Origin: Novosphingobium rosa NBRC 15208
GTDB taxonomy: Bacteria; Pseudomonadota; Alphaproteobacteria; Sphingomonadales; Sphingomonadaceae
Direction: 5' to 3'
DNA length: 64,000 nucleotides
Assembly: GCF_001598555.1 (NCBI RefSeq)
Contig: NZ_BCZE01000027.1
Coordinates: 1-64,000 of the forward strand
Shown one piece after another: positions 17,600-25,491 of the stretch (position 1 is its first letter; each line of letters starts with the position of its first letter). The notes under the pieces were generated by a model that was given only the letters and a program-made list of their open reading frames with translations, did not search any database and was not told the DNA's origin. The position numbers and the translations under genes were made by a program.

Positions 17600-17704
17600 C
17601 CGGCTCCGACACAACGGGCGCCGGGGCAAGAACTCTGATCGGCATCTTGCCCCGGGATCGACAGTAAGGCGCGCTCGATCCCCGGCCCGTCGGGTCGGAG
17701 CCGG
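17600..17704. other. Nested inverted-repeat structure after phosphatase gene
   Basis: An 11-bp outer stem (17600-17610 with 17694-17704) encloses a six-base stem (17614-17619 with 17685-17690) and two hairpins: a 10-bp stem 17621-17630/17646-17655 and an 8-bp stem GGGATCGA/TCGATCCC. The block CCGGGG at 17621 can also pair with a second CCCCGG near 17680, so two folds compete. It lies between the phosphatase gene and a convergent small ORF. It could be an elaborate terminator, a REP-like element or a structured RNA. No poly-T tail is seen. Confidence 0.45.
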
Positions 17705-17707
17705 AGG

Positions 17708-17950
17708 CTAGATCAGCTCCTCAGGCGGTTCCGCCCGATAGCCGCGCTCCATCTCCTCGGCTGTCGCATCCAGATCACTCGCCAGCCTTTCCAGAGCCTG
17801 TATGGCCATCTGCAGCGTCACACTCTGTTCAAGGCACATGGCGGCCCGCTCGCTTCGCCGGCGAGCAAGAGCCGCCGCGAAGCGAAGTGTGGTAGGACAG
17901 AAGGGCGACTCCTGCGTCATATCGCAAGATATGCACATTTCAGCACGCAA
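17708..17950 (-). CDS. Small hypothetical helical protein
   Basis: Open frame of 80 codons that I do not recognise. The product has a cysteine-containing N-terminus and a helical second half (MAIQALERLASDLDATAEEMERG) that looks like a short amphipathic or coiled segment. A shorter start at 17920 is possible. That ATG lies in a perfect dyad CATATC-GCAA-GATATG (17918-17933), which could act as a hairpin or operator. The gene stands alone between a convergent phosphatase gene and a LysR gene. The region 17951-18117 upstream is AT-rich and holds no other gene that I can see. It could be a chance frame. Confidence 0.4.
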   Translation of the reverse strand: MRAEMCISCDMTQESPFCPTTLRFAAALARRRSERAAMCLEQSVTLQMAIQALERLASDLDATAEEMERGYRAEPPEELI

Positions 17951-18117
17951 TCCTATGTTAAATTACTCAGATGATGCGCTGAAAACCTAAACACGGTTAC
18001 TCTGGTAAATATAGAATAACCATTACAGCACATTGCTTGAGAATGGCCCGAATGTACCATCATGGCACCGGCAGTGCCTGTGCCTGCCCGGCGCAACCCG
18101 GCGATAGCGGCAGAGAA

Positions 18118-19077
18118 CTAGCGCAAAGCCCGAAAGCCCGACCAGAATGGCGACTGGCTGCTTTCCGTGGGGTTCCTGCCACGGAAAAGATCGGCCACCT
18201 GCTTGCGCAACCAGATGACGCCCGGGTCTGCATGGGCGCGGCGATGCCAGAACTGCTTGAGCTCCACCGGATCGACATGAAAGGGCAGCGGCAAGACCTT
18301 GAGCCGCAGCAGCTTGGTGTAGATCGTCCCCACGGACCGGGGCACCACGGTGATCATGTCAGACTGCGAAACGAGCAAGGGCACGCTCATGAAATGGGGC
18401 GATTGCAAGGCGATCCGGCGCTCAAGCCCCAGTTCCCTGACCCGGTTTTCGAACCGCTCCTGACTGCGCCCCGGCTGCATCACCACGATATGGTCGGCCC
18501 CGAGATAGTGATCGAGACTGAGCGTATCGATGATCTCGGGATGTCCCTCACGCACGAGACAGACGAACTCGTGATCGAACAGGGTCTGTTCGAACAGGCT
18601 GGTGCTGTCCATGGCCGTCAGATGGCCCACGGCCAGATCGATGGTTCCAGCGGTCAGTTCCCGCAGCAGTTCATCCAGCCCGACATCAACCGAGCGCAGC
18701 GTGACCCTTGGCGCGGCGGCGGCGCAGGATGCCACCAGATCCGGCAGGAACGACAATTCCCCCAGATCGGAGAGGTTGATGACGAAACTGCGCTCCGCCT
18801 TCAGCGGATCGAAGCCCCCCGCCACCGTGATTTCGTTGCGCACCGTTCCCATGATCCGCGCAACGGGCAGGCGAAGCTGCTCGGCCAGCGCGGTCGGCGT
18901 CATCACGCTTCCCTGACGAAAGAACAGATCGTCGCCAAAATGCTCCCTCAAGCGCCGCAGCGCCAGGCTGACGCCGGGCTGACTGAGGCCAAGCGCCCGG
19001 GCCGCGCCCGAAATCGAGCCATGGGCAAAAATCGCGTCCATCACACGCAGCAGATTGAGATCGAGAATCATTTCCAC
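18118..19077 (-). CDS. LysR-family regulator
   Basis: Regulator of 319 residues with an N-terminal winged helix (LNLLRVMDAIFAHGSISGAARALGLSQP, split here across residues 6-35) and a periplasmic-binding-like effector domain. The N-terminus DLNLLRVMDAIF is of the NodD/LinR-like branch. It is divergent from a VanA-type Rieske oxygenase gene, and a TTATA-N5-TATAA dyad lies four bases ahead of its start codon. Control of the oxygenase by an aromatic effector is the natural inference. Confidence 0.9.
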   Translation of the reverse strand: MEMILDLNLLRVMDAIFAHGSISGAARALGLSQPGVSLALRRLREHFGDDLFFRQGSVMTPTALAEQLRLPVARIMGTVRNEITVAGGFDPLKAERSFVINLSDLGELSFLPDLVASCAAAAPRVTLRSVDVGLDELLRELTAGTIDLAVGHLTAMDSTSLFEQTLFDHEFVCLVREGHPEIIDTLSLDHYLGADHIVVMQPGRSQERFENRVRELGLERRIALQSPHFMSVPLLVSQSDMITVVPRSVGTIYTKLLRLKVLPLPFHVDPVELKQFWHRRAHADPGVIWLRKQVADLFRGRNPTESSQSPFWSGFRALR

Positions 19078-19080
19078 TGC

Positions 19081-19095
19081 TTATACAGACTATAA
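19081..19095. promoter_or_regulatory. LysR-type dyad between regulator and Rieske gene
   Basis: TTATACAGACTATAA has perfect five-base arms (TTATA/TATAA) around a five-base centre, matching the T-N11-A pattern of LysR sites. It lies just upstream of the LysR gene and about 130 bases upstream of the divergent Rieske gene. Confidence 0.45.
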
Positions 19096-19227
19096 AAAGA
19101 TGGTGCGATGCTTATGATCGGCGGGCGCGGTATGATCCCTCCACAGTCCATGCCGCCCAGCCAGAACAGAGCGGCAAACCGGGCACAGCAGAATCAGGGT
19201 CTCAAAGCCTGATCGGGAGATGACATC

Positions 19228-20355
19228 GTGACCCACCCCACCCACCCTAATTCCGGCCAGACGTCCGACGCGCCCGCGCCAACCCCCTGGCCGCGCAACG
19301 CCTGGTATGTCGCCGCCGCCAGCGATGAGGTGGCGGACAAGCCCCTCGGGCGGCGCATCTGCAATCATCGCATGGTGTTCTTCCGCCCCAAGACGGGGCC
19401 GGTGACGGCGCTGGAAGACTTCTGCCCCCACCGCGGCGCGCCGCTCTCGCTTGGCTTTGTGCGCGATGACACGCTGGTCTGCGGCTATCACGGGCTGGCG
19501 GTGGGCTGTAAGGGCCATGCCGACAACATGCCCGGCCAGCGCGTGAAGAACTTTCCGGCGGTCAGGCATTTTCCTGTCATCGAGCGCTACGGCTTCATCT
19601 GGGTGTGGCCCGGCGATCCCGAGGCGGCCTCTGCCGACAAGCTGCATCATCTGGAATGGGCCGACAATGAGGGCTGGGCCTATGGCGGCGGCCTCTATCA
19701 CATACAGTGCGACTATCGCCTGATGATCGACAACCTCATGGACCTGACCCATGAGACCTATGTGCATGCCTCCAGCATCGGCCAGAAGGAGATCGACGAA
19801 GCCCCGGTCAAAACCCGGGTCGAGGGTCAGGAGGTCATCACCAGCCGCATGATGGACGGAGTCAAGGCCCCGCCCTTCTGGCGCATGGCGCTGGAAGGCG
19901 CCGGGCTGCCGGGGGATGCCACGGTCGACCGCTGGCAGATCTGCCGCTTCAACCTGCCCAGCCATGTGATGATCGAGGTCGGCGTCGCGCTGGAAGGGCA
20001 TGGCGGCTATGAAGCGCCCCAGTCGCAGAAGGCCTCCAGCATCGTCGTTGATTTCATCACGCCGGAAACCGAGACCTCGCATCACTATTTCTGGGGCATG
20101 GCCCGCCAGTTCGCCGTGGACAATGCCGCGCTGACCGACACGATCCGCCAAGGACAGGGCAAGATCTTCAGCGAAGACCTCGACATGCTGGAGCGCCAGC
20201 AGCAGAACCTGCTGGACTATCCCGAGCGCCAGCTGCTCAAGCTCAACATCGATGCCGGTGGCGCCCGCTCACGGCTGGTGATCAACCGCGCCATCGCCGA
20301 GGAGCAGGCGCCCGCAATGCCCGAAGGCGCGCAACTGAGCGAAACCGCCGACTGA
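19228..20355 (+). CDS. Rieske aromatic oxygenase, VanA-like
   Basis: Oxygenase component of 375 residues. The Rieske [2Fe-2S] ligands are C66/H68 (CPHRG) and C85/H88 (CGYHG). The mononuclear iron motif is N169-x2-D172-x2-H175-x4-H180. The layout fits the vanillate O-demethylase/phthalate-type family, which removes methyl groups as formaldehyde or hydroxylates rings. The start is a GTG at 19228 after GGGAGA. No VanB-type reductase or ferredoxin gene is present nearby, so electrons must come from elsewhere. It is divergent from a LysR gene and is followed by a strong hairpin. Confidence 0.9.
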   Translation: MTHPTHPNSGQTSDAPAPTPWPRNAWYVAAASDEVADKPLGRRICNHRMVFFRPKTGPVTALEDFCPHRGAPLSLGFVRDDTLVCGYHGLAVGCKGHADNMPGQRVKNFPAVRHFPVIERYGFIWVWPGDPEAASADKLHHLEWADNEGWAYGGGLYHIQCDYRLMIDNLMDLTHETYVHASSIGQKEIDEAPVKTRVEGQEVITSRMMDGVKAPPFWRMALEGAGLPGDATVDRWQICRFNLPSHVMIEVGVALEGHGGYEAPQSQKASSIVVDFITPETETSHHYFWGMARQFAVDNAALTDTIRQGQGKIFSEDLDMLERQQQNLLDYPERQLLKLNIDAGGARSRLVINRAIAEEQAPAMPEGAQLSETAD

Positions 20356-20363
20356 TCGCCGTT

Positions 20364-20401
20364 GCCTCCCCTGCCACGCACACTGGCGTGGCAGGGGAGG
20401 C
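20364..20401 (+). terminator. Hairpin terminator after Rieske gene
   Basis: A perfect 16-bp stem (20364-20379 with 20386-20401) has a six-base loop and begins eight bases after the oxygenase stop codon. The T-tract is weak (one TT), so it may serve as an mRNA 3-prime stabiliser as well as a terminator. Confidence 0.65.
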
Positions 20402-20720
20402 TTGCACGCATGGATGATGTGCCGATCGCCGGCACGGGCCGTGGCTGCGCTCATCATGCCCGGAATGGCGACAAAATAGGCGCGAACGCCCTTATGCCAA
20501 GGAGAAGATGTTAACCACGCCATGAGGCATCCCGGGGACGCTTTACCCAAACAATCCAAGCGCCTTCCGATGCTCATTCGGCGCGAGGCGGACTGACGAC
20601 AGAGCCTTCTTAAGACATTTCCCAGTCGGGATCTTAGGAAAGAATTTTCATGTTCCAAGCCACTCTTCGCAACTGGATCATAAATGCTGTTGCGATTCGG
20701 CGAGTGGATTGTTTTTTAAA
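20402..20720. other. Intergenic region before GGDEF gene
   Basis: About 320 bases without a convincing gene on either strand. The right half becomes AT-rich (20630-20720) and probably holds the promoter of the GGDEF gene. I see no clear operator dyad. Confidence 0.4.
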
Positions 20721-22439
20721 ATGATTTTATCTTCGGAGCAGTTAACGACCGGCACGTCCAATCTTGCCTCGCTCTTCCCGAAGAAGCGGGCCATGTCGCG
20801 CAGCGCATCGGGCATCGCGCGGGAAAGGCTTGCCGAAGCCGAACGCCTGTCGCGGTCCGGCCTGCCGATTTCGGCCATCGCGCTTGCCGAACAGGTGAGA
20901 AACGAGGCGCTCGCCAATGGCTCCCAGCACATCTATGCGCTGAGCACCAGTCAGCTTTCCTGGTATTATTTCATGACCGCTCGCTATGAGCAGGGCGCGG
21001 TGCATGCGCTGGAAGCCATCGAACTCTGGCAGGTCACCGGCGATGCGGCCCGCGAGGCGAGCTGCCGCTGTTATTACGCCTGGCAATTGTGCCAGATGGG
21101 CATGCCCGGCGCCGAGCATGAGGCAATGCAGGCCCTGCGACAGGCCGAAAAGGCCGGCGATCCGGCGGCGCTGTGTCTGGCGCAGAACACGGTGGCCGTG
21201 GTGCTGTGGATGTACAAGCAGTTCGAGCAGGCGCTCGATTTCAGCACGCAGGCGGTGGCGCTGGCACGAACGGTTGACGATCCCGTGGCGCTGGGCTGGT
21301 GGCTGATCAACGATGGCGGCATCCGGGGCGATCACGCCGCCATCAAGGCAGCACAGGGAGACCGCCGCGATCTGGTCGCCACCGTCGACCATGCCACAAG
21401 CCTCACCGAAGAGGCGCTGGCGCTGGCGCTGGCGCATCAGGACCATTGGGGCGCGCGGATCTGCCTCGGCAATCTGGCCGAATTCGCGCTGCATCTGGGC
21501 GACACCGATCGCGCCATGGCGCATATGGACCACTGGCAGCAGCTTCCCGGCGAGCTGGGGGACCGCGACCTCACCCAATACCATCGCTGCAACGGGCAGG
21601 TGCTGATCGCGCAGGGACGGATCGACGAGGCGATCGTCGCACTCAAGACCGGTGTGGAGCATGCCGATCAGGTGAATGATCTGGAATCCGGCGTGCCGGG
21701 CTGTCAGGCCCTGGCCGAAGCCTATGAGCGCAAGGGCGATTTTAAAATGGCCCTGCACTGGCATCGCGAATTTCACGAGCATTATGTGCGCTACTGCACG
21801 CACACCGCCCAGCGCAGCGCGCGTGTGGCGGCAACCCAGTACGAAACCGAGCAGCTGCGTAACCAGAGCGAAACGGCGCGCCTTCAGGCACAGGCGCTGG
21901 AAGTCTCGAATCTGGAGCTGACTCAGGAAACCGACCGGCTGAAAAAGGCCAATCTGGAAGATCCGCTGACCGGCCTCTACAATCGCCGGGCCCTGGAGGC
22001 GGCGCTGGCCGAAACGCAGAAGACCGGCGCGGCCTATGCCATCGCCCTGCTCGATGTGGATCATTTCAAGCGCATCAACGATCGCTTCTCACATCTGGTG
22101 GGCGACGAGGTGCTGCGCCAGATCGCCGGAATTCTGGGCGGCCTGATCCGCAAGAGCGAGTTTCTGGCGCGGTTCGGCGGCGAGGAATTCGTGCTGCTGA
22201 TGCCGGATATGGGCAGCGCCGAGGCGGCTGTCTTATGCGAGCGTTTGCGCAGTGCCGTCGAAGCGTGGAACTGGGCCGAACAGAACACGGAGCTTGCGGT
22301 GACGATCAGCATCGGCATCGCCAGCACGGACGGAACGGACGCCCCCACGGCCATTCTGGCGGCGGCTGATGCGCTGCTTTATCAGGCCAAGGCGAAAGGA
22401 CGCAATCGGGTGGAAGTATCGCATGCCACCGGGGCTTGA
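20721..22439 (+). CDS. Diguanylate cyclase with TPR-like sensor region
   Basis: Cytoplasmic protein of about 572 residues. Residues 20-360 are alpha-helical repeats of TPR type (for example ALAEAYERKGDFKMALHWHREF). A coiled segment rich in Gln and Glu follows, then a C-terminal GGDEF domain beginning at LEDPLTGLYNRRALE. The active-site GGEEF is at about 486-490, and DVDHFKRIND holds metal and substrate residues, so it should make cyclic di-GMP. The inhibitory RxxD site five residues before GGEEF reads RKSE, so product inhibition may be weak. The ATG at 20721 is chosen; TTG 20709 and ATG 20793 are alternatives. No membrane segment is seen. Confidence 0.9.
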   Translation: MILSSEQLTTGTSNLASLFPKKRAMSRSASGIARERLAEAERLSRSGLPISAIALAEQVRNEALANGSQHIYALSTSQLSWYYFMTARYEQGAVHALEAIELWQVTGDAAREASCRCYYAWQLCQMGMPGAEHEAMQALRQAEKAGDPAALCLAQNTVAVVLWMYKQFEQALDFSTQAVALARTVDDPVALGWWLINDGGIRGDHAAIKAAQGDRRDLVATVDHATSLTEEALALALAHQDHWGARICLGNLAEFALHLGDTDRAMAHMDHWQQLPGELGDRDLTQYHRCNGQVLIAQGRIDEAIVALKTGVEHADQVNDLESGVPGCQALAEAYERKGDFKMALHWHREFHEHYVRYCTHTAQRSARVAATQYETEQLRNQSETARLQAQALEVSNLELTQETDRLKKANLEDPLTGLYNRRALEAALAETQKTGAAYAIALLDVDHFKRINDRFSHLVGDEVLRQIAGILGGLIRKSEFLARFGGEEFVLLMPDMGSAEAAVLCERLRSAVEAWNWAEQNTELAVTISIGIASTDGTDAPTAILAAADALLYQAKAKGRNRVEVSHATGA

Positions 22440-22652
22440 CTCATCGGGGACTGCAATGGAGTTTCCTTTCGGAAAATAGTCAAAGATTTGAAGGAATGAA
22501 ACAGGCACGCCCTCTCTCCACTGACGTGCGCAAGCGGGAATGGCCGCTGCAGGCAGCGCTTTGGCCAGAGAATGGGGGCATGATGTCCGGACGTGCTGGA
22601 CGGCAAGCATCCGCGGATTTGATCAGGCCTTCCGGCACCGGAGAGGCCGCCC

Positions 22653-23909
22653 GTGCCTGATCCGCTAAGCGAACGCCCCCGCCGGGTCTGGCTGATGGGG
22701 CTGGCCAACGTCACTTACGGCTATCTCTATGCGGTGCCGCTGGTCACCGTGCCGCAGCAACTTGCGGCGCGCGGCGTACCCGAACCGGAGATCGCCAACA
22801 TCACGGCTCTGGTGCTGGCGGTGTCGCTGGCGACTTTCGCGCTGGCCCCGGTGCTCGATACGTCGATGAGCCGCAGGCGGTGGTCGGTCGCGCTGGGGCT
22901 GCTGGCCACCATCCTTGCGCTGGCGGTGCTGCTTCTGCCCACCTCCAGCGCGCTGCTGGCCCCCGGCCTTGCGGTGATGGCTCTGGCGACCTCGCTCTAC
23001 AATGCGGCCATCGGGGGATGGCTCGGGGCCGCCCTTCCCAAGAGTTGCGACGAGACCGTCGGCACATGGTTCGGCATCGGCAACGCGCTGGGGTTCAGCC
23101 TTGGCGCGATGTGTCAGTTCTGGCTGCTCACCCACCTGCCCATGCCGCTGGGGGCGCTGGCGGTTGTGGGGGTCGGCGTGATGACGCTGCCGATCCTGCT
23201 GGCCCTGCCCCGGCCCTCGGCGGACCGCAAGGCGATGCGCGAGACCTTCGGCACGCTGGCGCGCGATGTCACGCATCTGGCGCGGCGGGGGCCGGTGCTG
23301 CGGATTGCGGGCCTGCTCGCCATGCCCTGCGCGGCCTTTACCCTGACCAATGCCTTTGGCGGGTTGGGCGGCGATTTCCATGCTTCGGCCAGTGTGGTGG
23401 GCGCGGCCAATGGCATGGGGCAGATGGTGGCCTCGCTGCTGGGGGCGCTGACGATACGCCTCGTGATGGCGCGGGTGCCCGCGCCGTTGCTCTATCTGCT
23501 GGTCGGTTCGGTGGGAGCGGGTTTTACCCTGCTGCTGCTGCCCCTGCCGCATACAGCGCCGGTCTATGTTCTGGCCGTGCTGGGCGAATGCGTGGCGCAG
23601 ACCTGCGCCCAGGTGGTGCAGAACGCCATCATCTTCCGCTCGATCGCGCCTGATGACCCGCTGGCCTCCAGTCAGTTCGGGCTGCTGCAGAGCGCCCTGA
23701 TCGTGCCTTACGCCTATATGCAGGCGCTTGACGGCTATGGCTATCGGCTGGCGGGCGGCGTGGCGGGCTCGCTGCTGATGGATGCGGGCGTCAGCCTTGC
23801 CGCCTGCGCCCTGATGGTGGTGCCGGTCCTGCGGTGGCTGCGCAATGGGCGGCTCGAACCCGATCAGGCCACGCCCCAGCCCCTGGGATGCGAACCCAGA
23901 CCAGCCTGA
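22653..23909 (+). CDS. MFS transporter, AmpG/PAT-like
   Basis: Membrane protein of 418 residues with about 12 hydrophobic segments, starting at a GTG. The N-terminus (WLMGLANVTYGYLYAVPLVTVPQ) resembles the AmpG/peptide-acetyl-CoA and siderophore-permease branches of the MFS more than sugar carriers. It is followed directly by the remains of a beta-galactosidase-like gene and a convergent LacI gene, so it may once have belonged to a sugar operon. The 213 bases upstream (22440-22652) show no clear gene. Substrate is unknown. Confidence 0.8.
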   Translation: MPDPLSERPRRVWLMGLANVTYGYLYAVPLVTVPQQLAARGVPEPEIANITALVLAVSLATFALAPVLDTSMSRRRWSVALGLLATILALAVLLLPTSSALLAPGLAVMALATSLYNAAIGGWLGAALPKSCDETVGTWFGIGNALGFSLGAMCQFWLLTHLPMPLGALAVVGVGVMTLPILLALPRPSADRKAMRETFGTLARDVTHLARRGPVLRIAGLLAMPCAAFTLTNAFGGLGGDFHASASVVGAANGMGQMVASLLGALTIRLVMARVPAPLLYLLVGSVGAGFTLLLLPLPHTAPVYVLAVLGECVAQTCAQVVQNAIIFRSIAPDDPLASSQFGLLQSALIVPYAYMQALDGYGYRLAGGVAGSLLMDAGVSLAACALMVVPVLRWLRNGRLEPDQATPQPLGCEPRPA

Positions 23910-23934
23910 AACCCGCCCCGTTGATGGTCAGCCC

Positions 23935-24215
23935 ATGGCGGGCCAATATCCCGGCGGTGGACCGGCCAAACGGTGCTGGATATCTGGAAGGTGGCGGCGC
24001 CTTCGCTCGATATCCATGTACCCGGTGCCAAGGTGCCGCTGGCTGATGACGACCATGCGGGCAATCCGCTTTTCGTGCCGGAGGCGCAGTTCCGCACCGA
24101 CAATCTGTTCCGGGCTTTGGGCCAGCATGGCGCGCCGGACTATTCAATCTTCGGCATCGAGGACGGCAGCCAGTGGCTCAGGCCTGTGGCATGCTGGCGC
24201 ATATGGAGGACGTGA
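23935..24215 (+). pseudogene. Remnant of GH35-like beta-galactosidase (DUF5597 type)
   Basis: The frame from 23935 encodes GQYPGGGPAK. The adjoining frame then continues with VLDIWKVAAPSLDIHVP, NPLFVPEAQFRTDNLFRALG and YSIFGIEDG, which read as one block of the large glycosidases with a DUF5597 C-terminus. The two parts need a frameshift near 23966. The catalytic N-terminal part and the C-terminus are gone, and the frame ends at 24215. I judge this a decayed fragment about 90 residues long from a protein of more than 500. Its place between a transporter and LacI fits a lost sugar operon. The family assignment is from memory of the motif, not a search. Confidence 0.65.
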
Positions 24216-24240
24216 TCGCCCGCGCCGGGGGACAGCCGCC

Positions 24241-25224
24241 TCAGGAAGAACAGAGGCTGGATTCGCGCAGGATGATCTCGGACTGGATGCCCTCCTCATC
24301 GGAGGTGCGCCCGATCGCCATCAAGACAGCGTTTCGGCCTATCGTATCGAAGGACTGGGCCACCGTGGACAAGGACGGGTAGGAGCTCATGCTTTCCGGT
24401 GAGTTGTCGAAGCCGGCAAAAGCAATGTCCCGAGGCACGCGATAGCCAAGACGAAGGGCGGTGGTCATGGCTCCCAGAGCGCTGGAATCATTGACGGCAA
24501 AGATGGCCGTAGGGCGAACGGGAAGCGACATGAGCTGCCGGAAGGCATCGACACCACCCTCGAAAAGCATGTTGCTGCGGATCACAAAGGCATCCGGCAC
24601 GCGGTGCCCCGCGGCCATCATGGCATCGCGATACCCCAGATGCCGCTCCTCCGACGAGACACGGTCATTGGGCGGCGCGATCATCGCGATGCGCTCATGC
24701 CCTTGCGCGATGAGATGCTCGACCATCTGGCGCGAGATGGCGCGATCATGCACATCGAGCACTGCCCCATAGCCCGGCGACCGCCCCGCGACACGAACAG
24801 CCGGAAGGCCCAGCGCGGCCAGCGATTGCAGCATGCGCGGGTGATCGGCCCATGGCGGCAGGACGATCACGGCATCGGCGTTGCAGGACAGGCCGATGCT
24901 CCAGCCTTCATCCTCCTCCAGCGCGGCCCGTTCGAAGACTTCCACGACCAGATGCCAGCCCACCGACCGACAGGCCTGCGCAATCGCCAGCACCATCCGT
25001 GAATAATACCAGTGAGCGGCATCGGGCACGAGCAGGACGATGATGAAATTTCGCCCGGTCACCAACTGTCTTGCCGCCAGGGCTGGTACGTAATTCAAGG
25101 CGCGAATCGCCTGTTCGACTTTGGCGCGAATGTTGGGCCTGACCGTCTGCGCCCCGTTGATCACGCGCGAGACAGTCTTGATCGAAATACCGGATCGCTC
25201 GGCGACATCCTTGATTGTGGCCAT
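24241..25224 (-). CDS. LacI-family regulator
   Basis: Repressor of 327 residues starting at MATIKDVAERSGIS, the standard start of the family; upstream in-frame codons are ignored. The helix-turn-helix and hinge helix (IRALNYVPALAARQL) are followed by a sugar-binding domain ending in an S/C-rich tail. It is divergent from a TonB receptor with a 15-base palindrome between them. LacI proteins in sphingomonads often control receptor genes for plant sugars, and the beta-galactosidase remnant next door supports a sugar effector. Confidence 0.92.
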   Translation of the reverse strand: MATIKDVAERSGISIKTVSRVINGAQTVRPNIRAKVEQAIRALNYVPALAARQLVTGRNFIIVLLVPDAAHWYYSRMVLAIAQACRSVGWHLVVEVFERAALEEDEGWSIGLSCNADAVIVLPPWADHPRMLQSLAALGLPAVRVAGRSPGYGAVLDVHDRAISRQMVEHLIAQGHERIAMIAPPNDRVSSEERHLGYRDAMMAAGHRVPDAFVIRSNMLFEGGVDAFRQLMSLPVRPTAIFAVNDSSALGAMTTALRLGYRVPRDIAFAGFDNSPESMSSYPSLSTVAQSFDTIGRNAVLMAIGRTSDEEGIQSEIILRESSLCSS

Positions 25225-25413
25225 GTCTGATCTGTCCGCTCCAACCCGGCATGAGGCCTTTGGCGTTTGCTCGCCAAATGTCTGCAATTCCCATGTCTAT
25301 CCGCGTGTTAATTCAGAAAGGCGAGTCAGGCAAGCAGGCCCGGCGGGCAGCAGCGGCGCAGGCTGCGTGGCGAAAAAGCATCACCGGATAACGTCATGTG
25401 CCTCCGTTAGATA

Positions 25414-25428
25414 TTTTACATTGTAAAA
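25414..25428. promoter_or_regulatory. Operator-like palindrome between lacI and receptor
   Basis: TTTTACATTGTAAAA is a perfect palindrome about a single central T, 64 bases before the receptor start codon and 190 before the LacI start. It is the best operator candidate in this 267-base divergent region. A second short palindrome CCATCGATGG lies at 25432-25441. Confidence 0.5.
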
Positions 25429-25491
25429 GTTCCATCGATGGCATTATCTCAAGCGATAGAAGCAAACCAAAGTTTATTTGGGGGGGGACAT

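Noticed and set aside
23845..24402. Plus-strand frame of 185 codons across the glycosidase remnant and LacI end
   Set aside because: It covers parts of two unrelated features and only its first residues (QYPGGGPAK) match the glycosidase. The rest is antisense to LacI.
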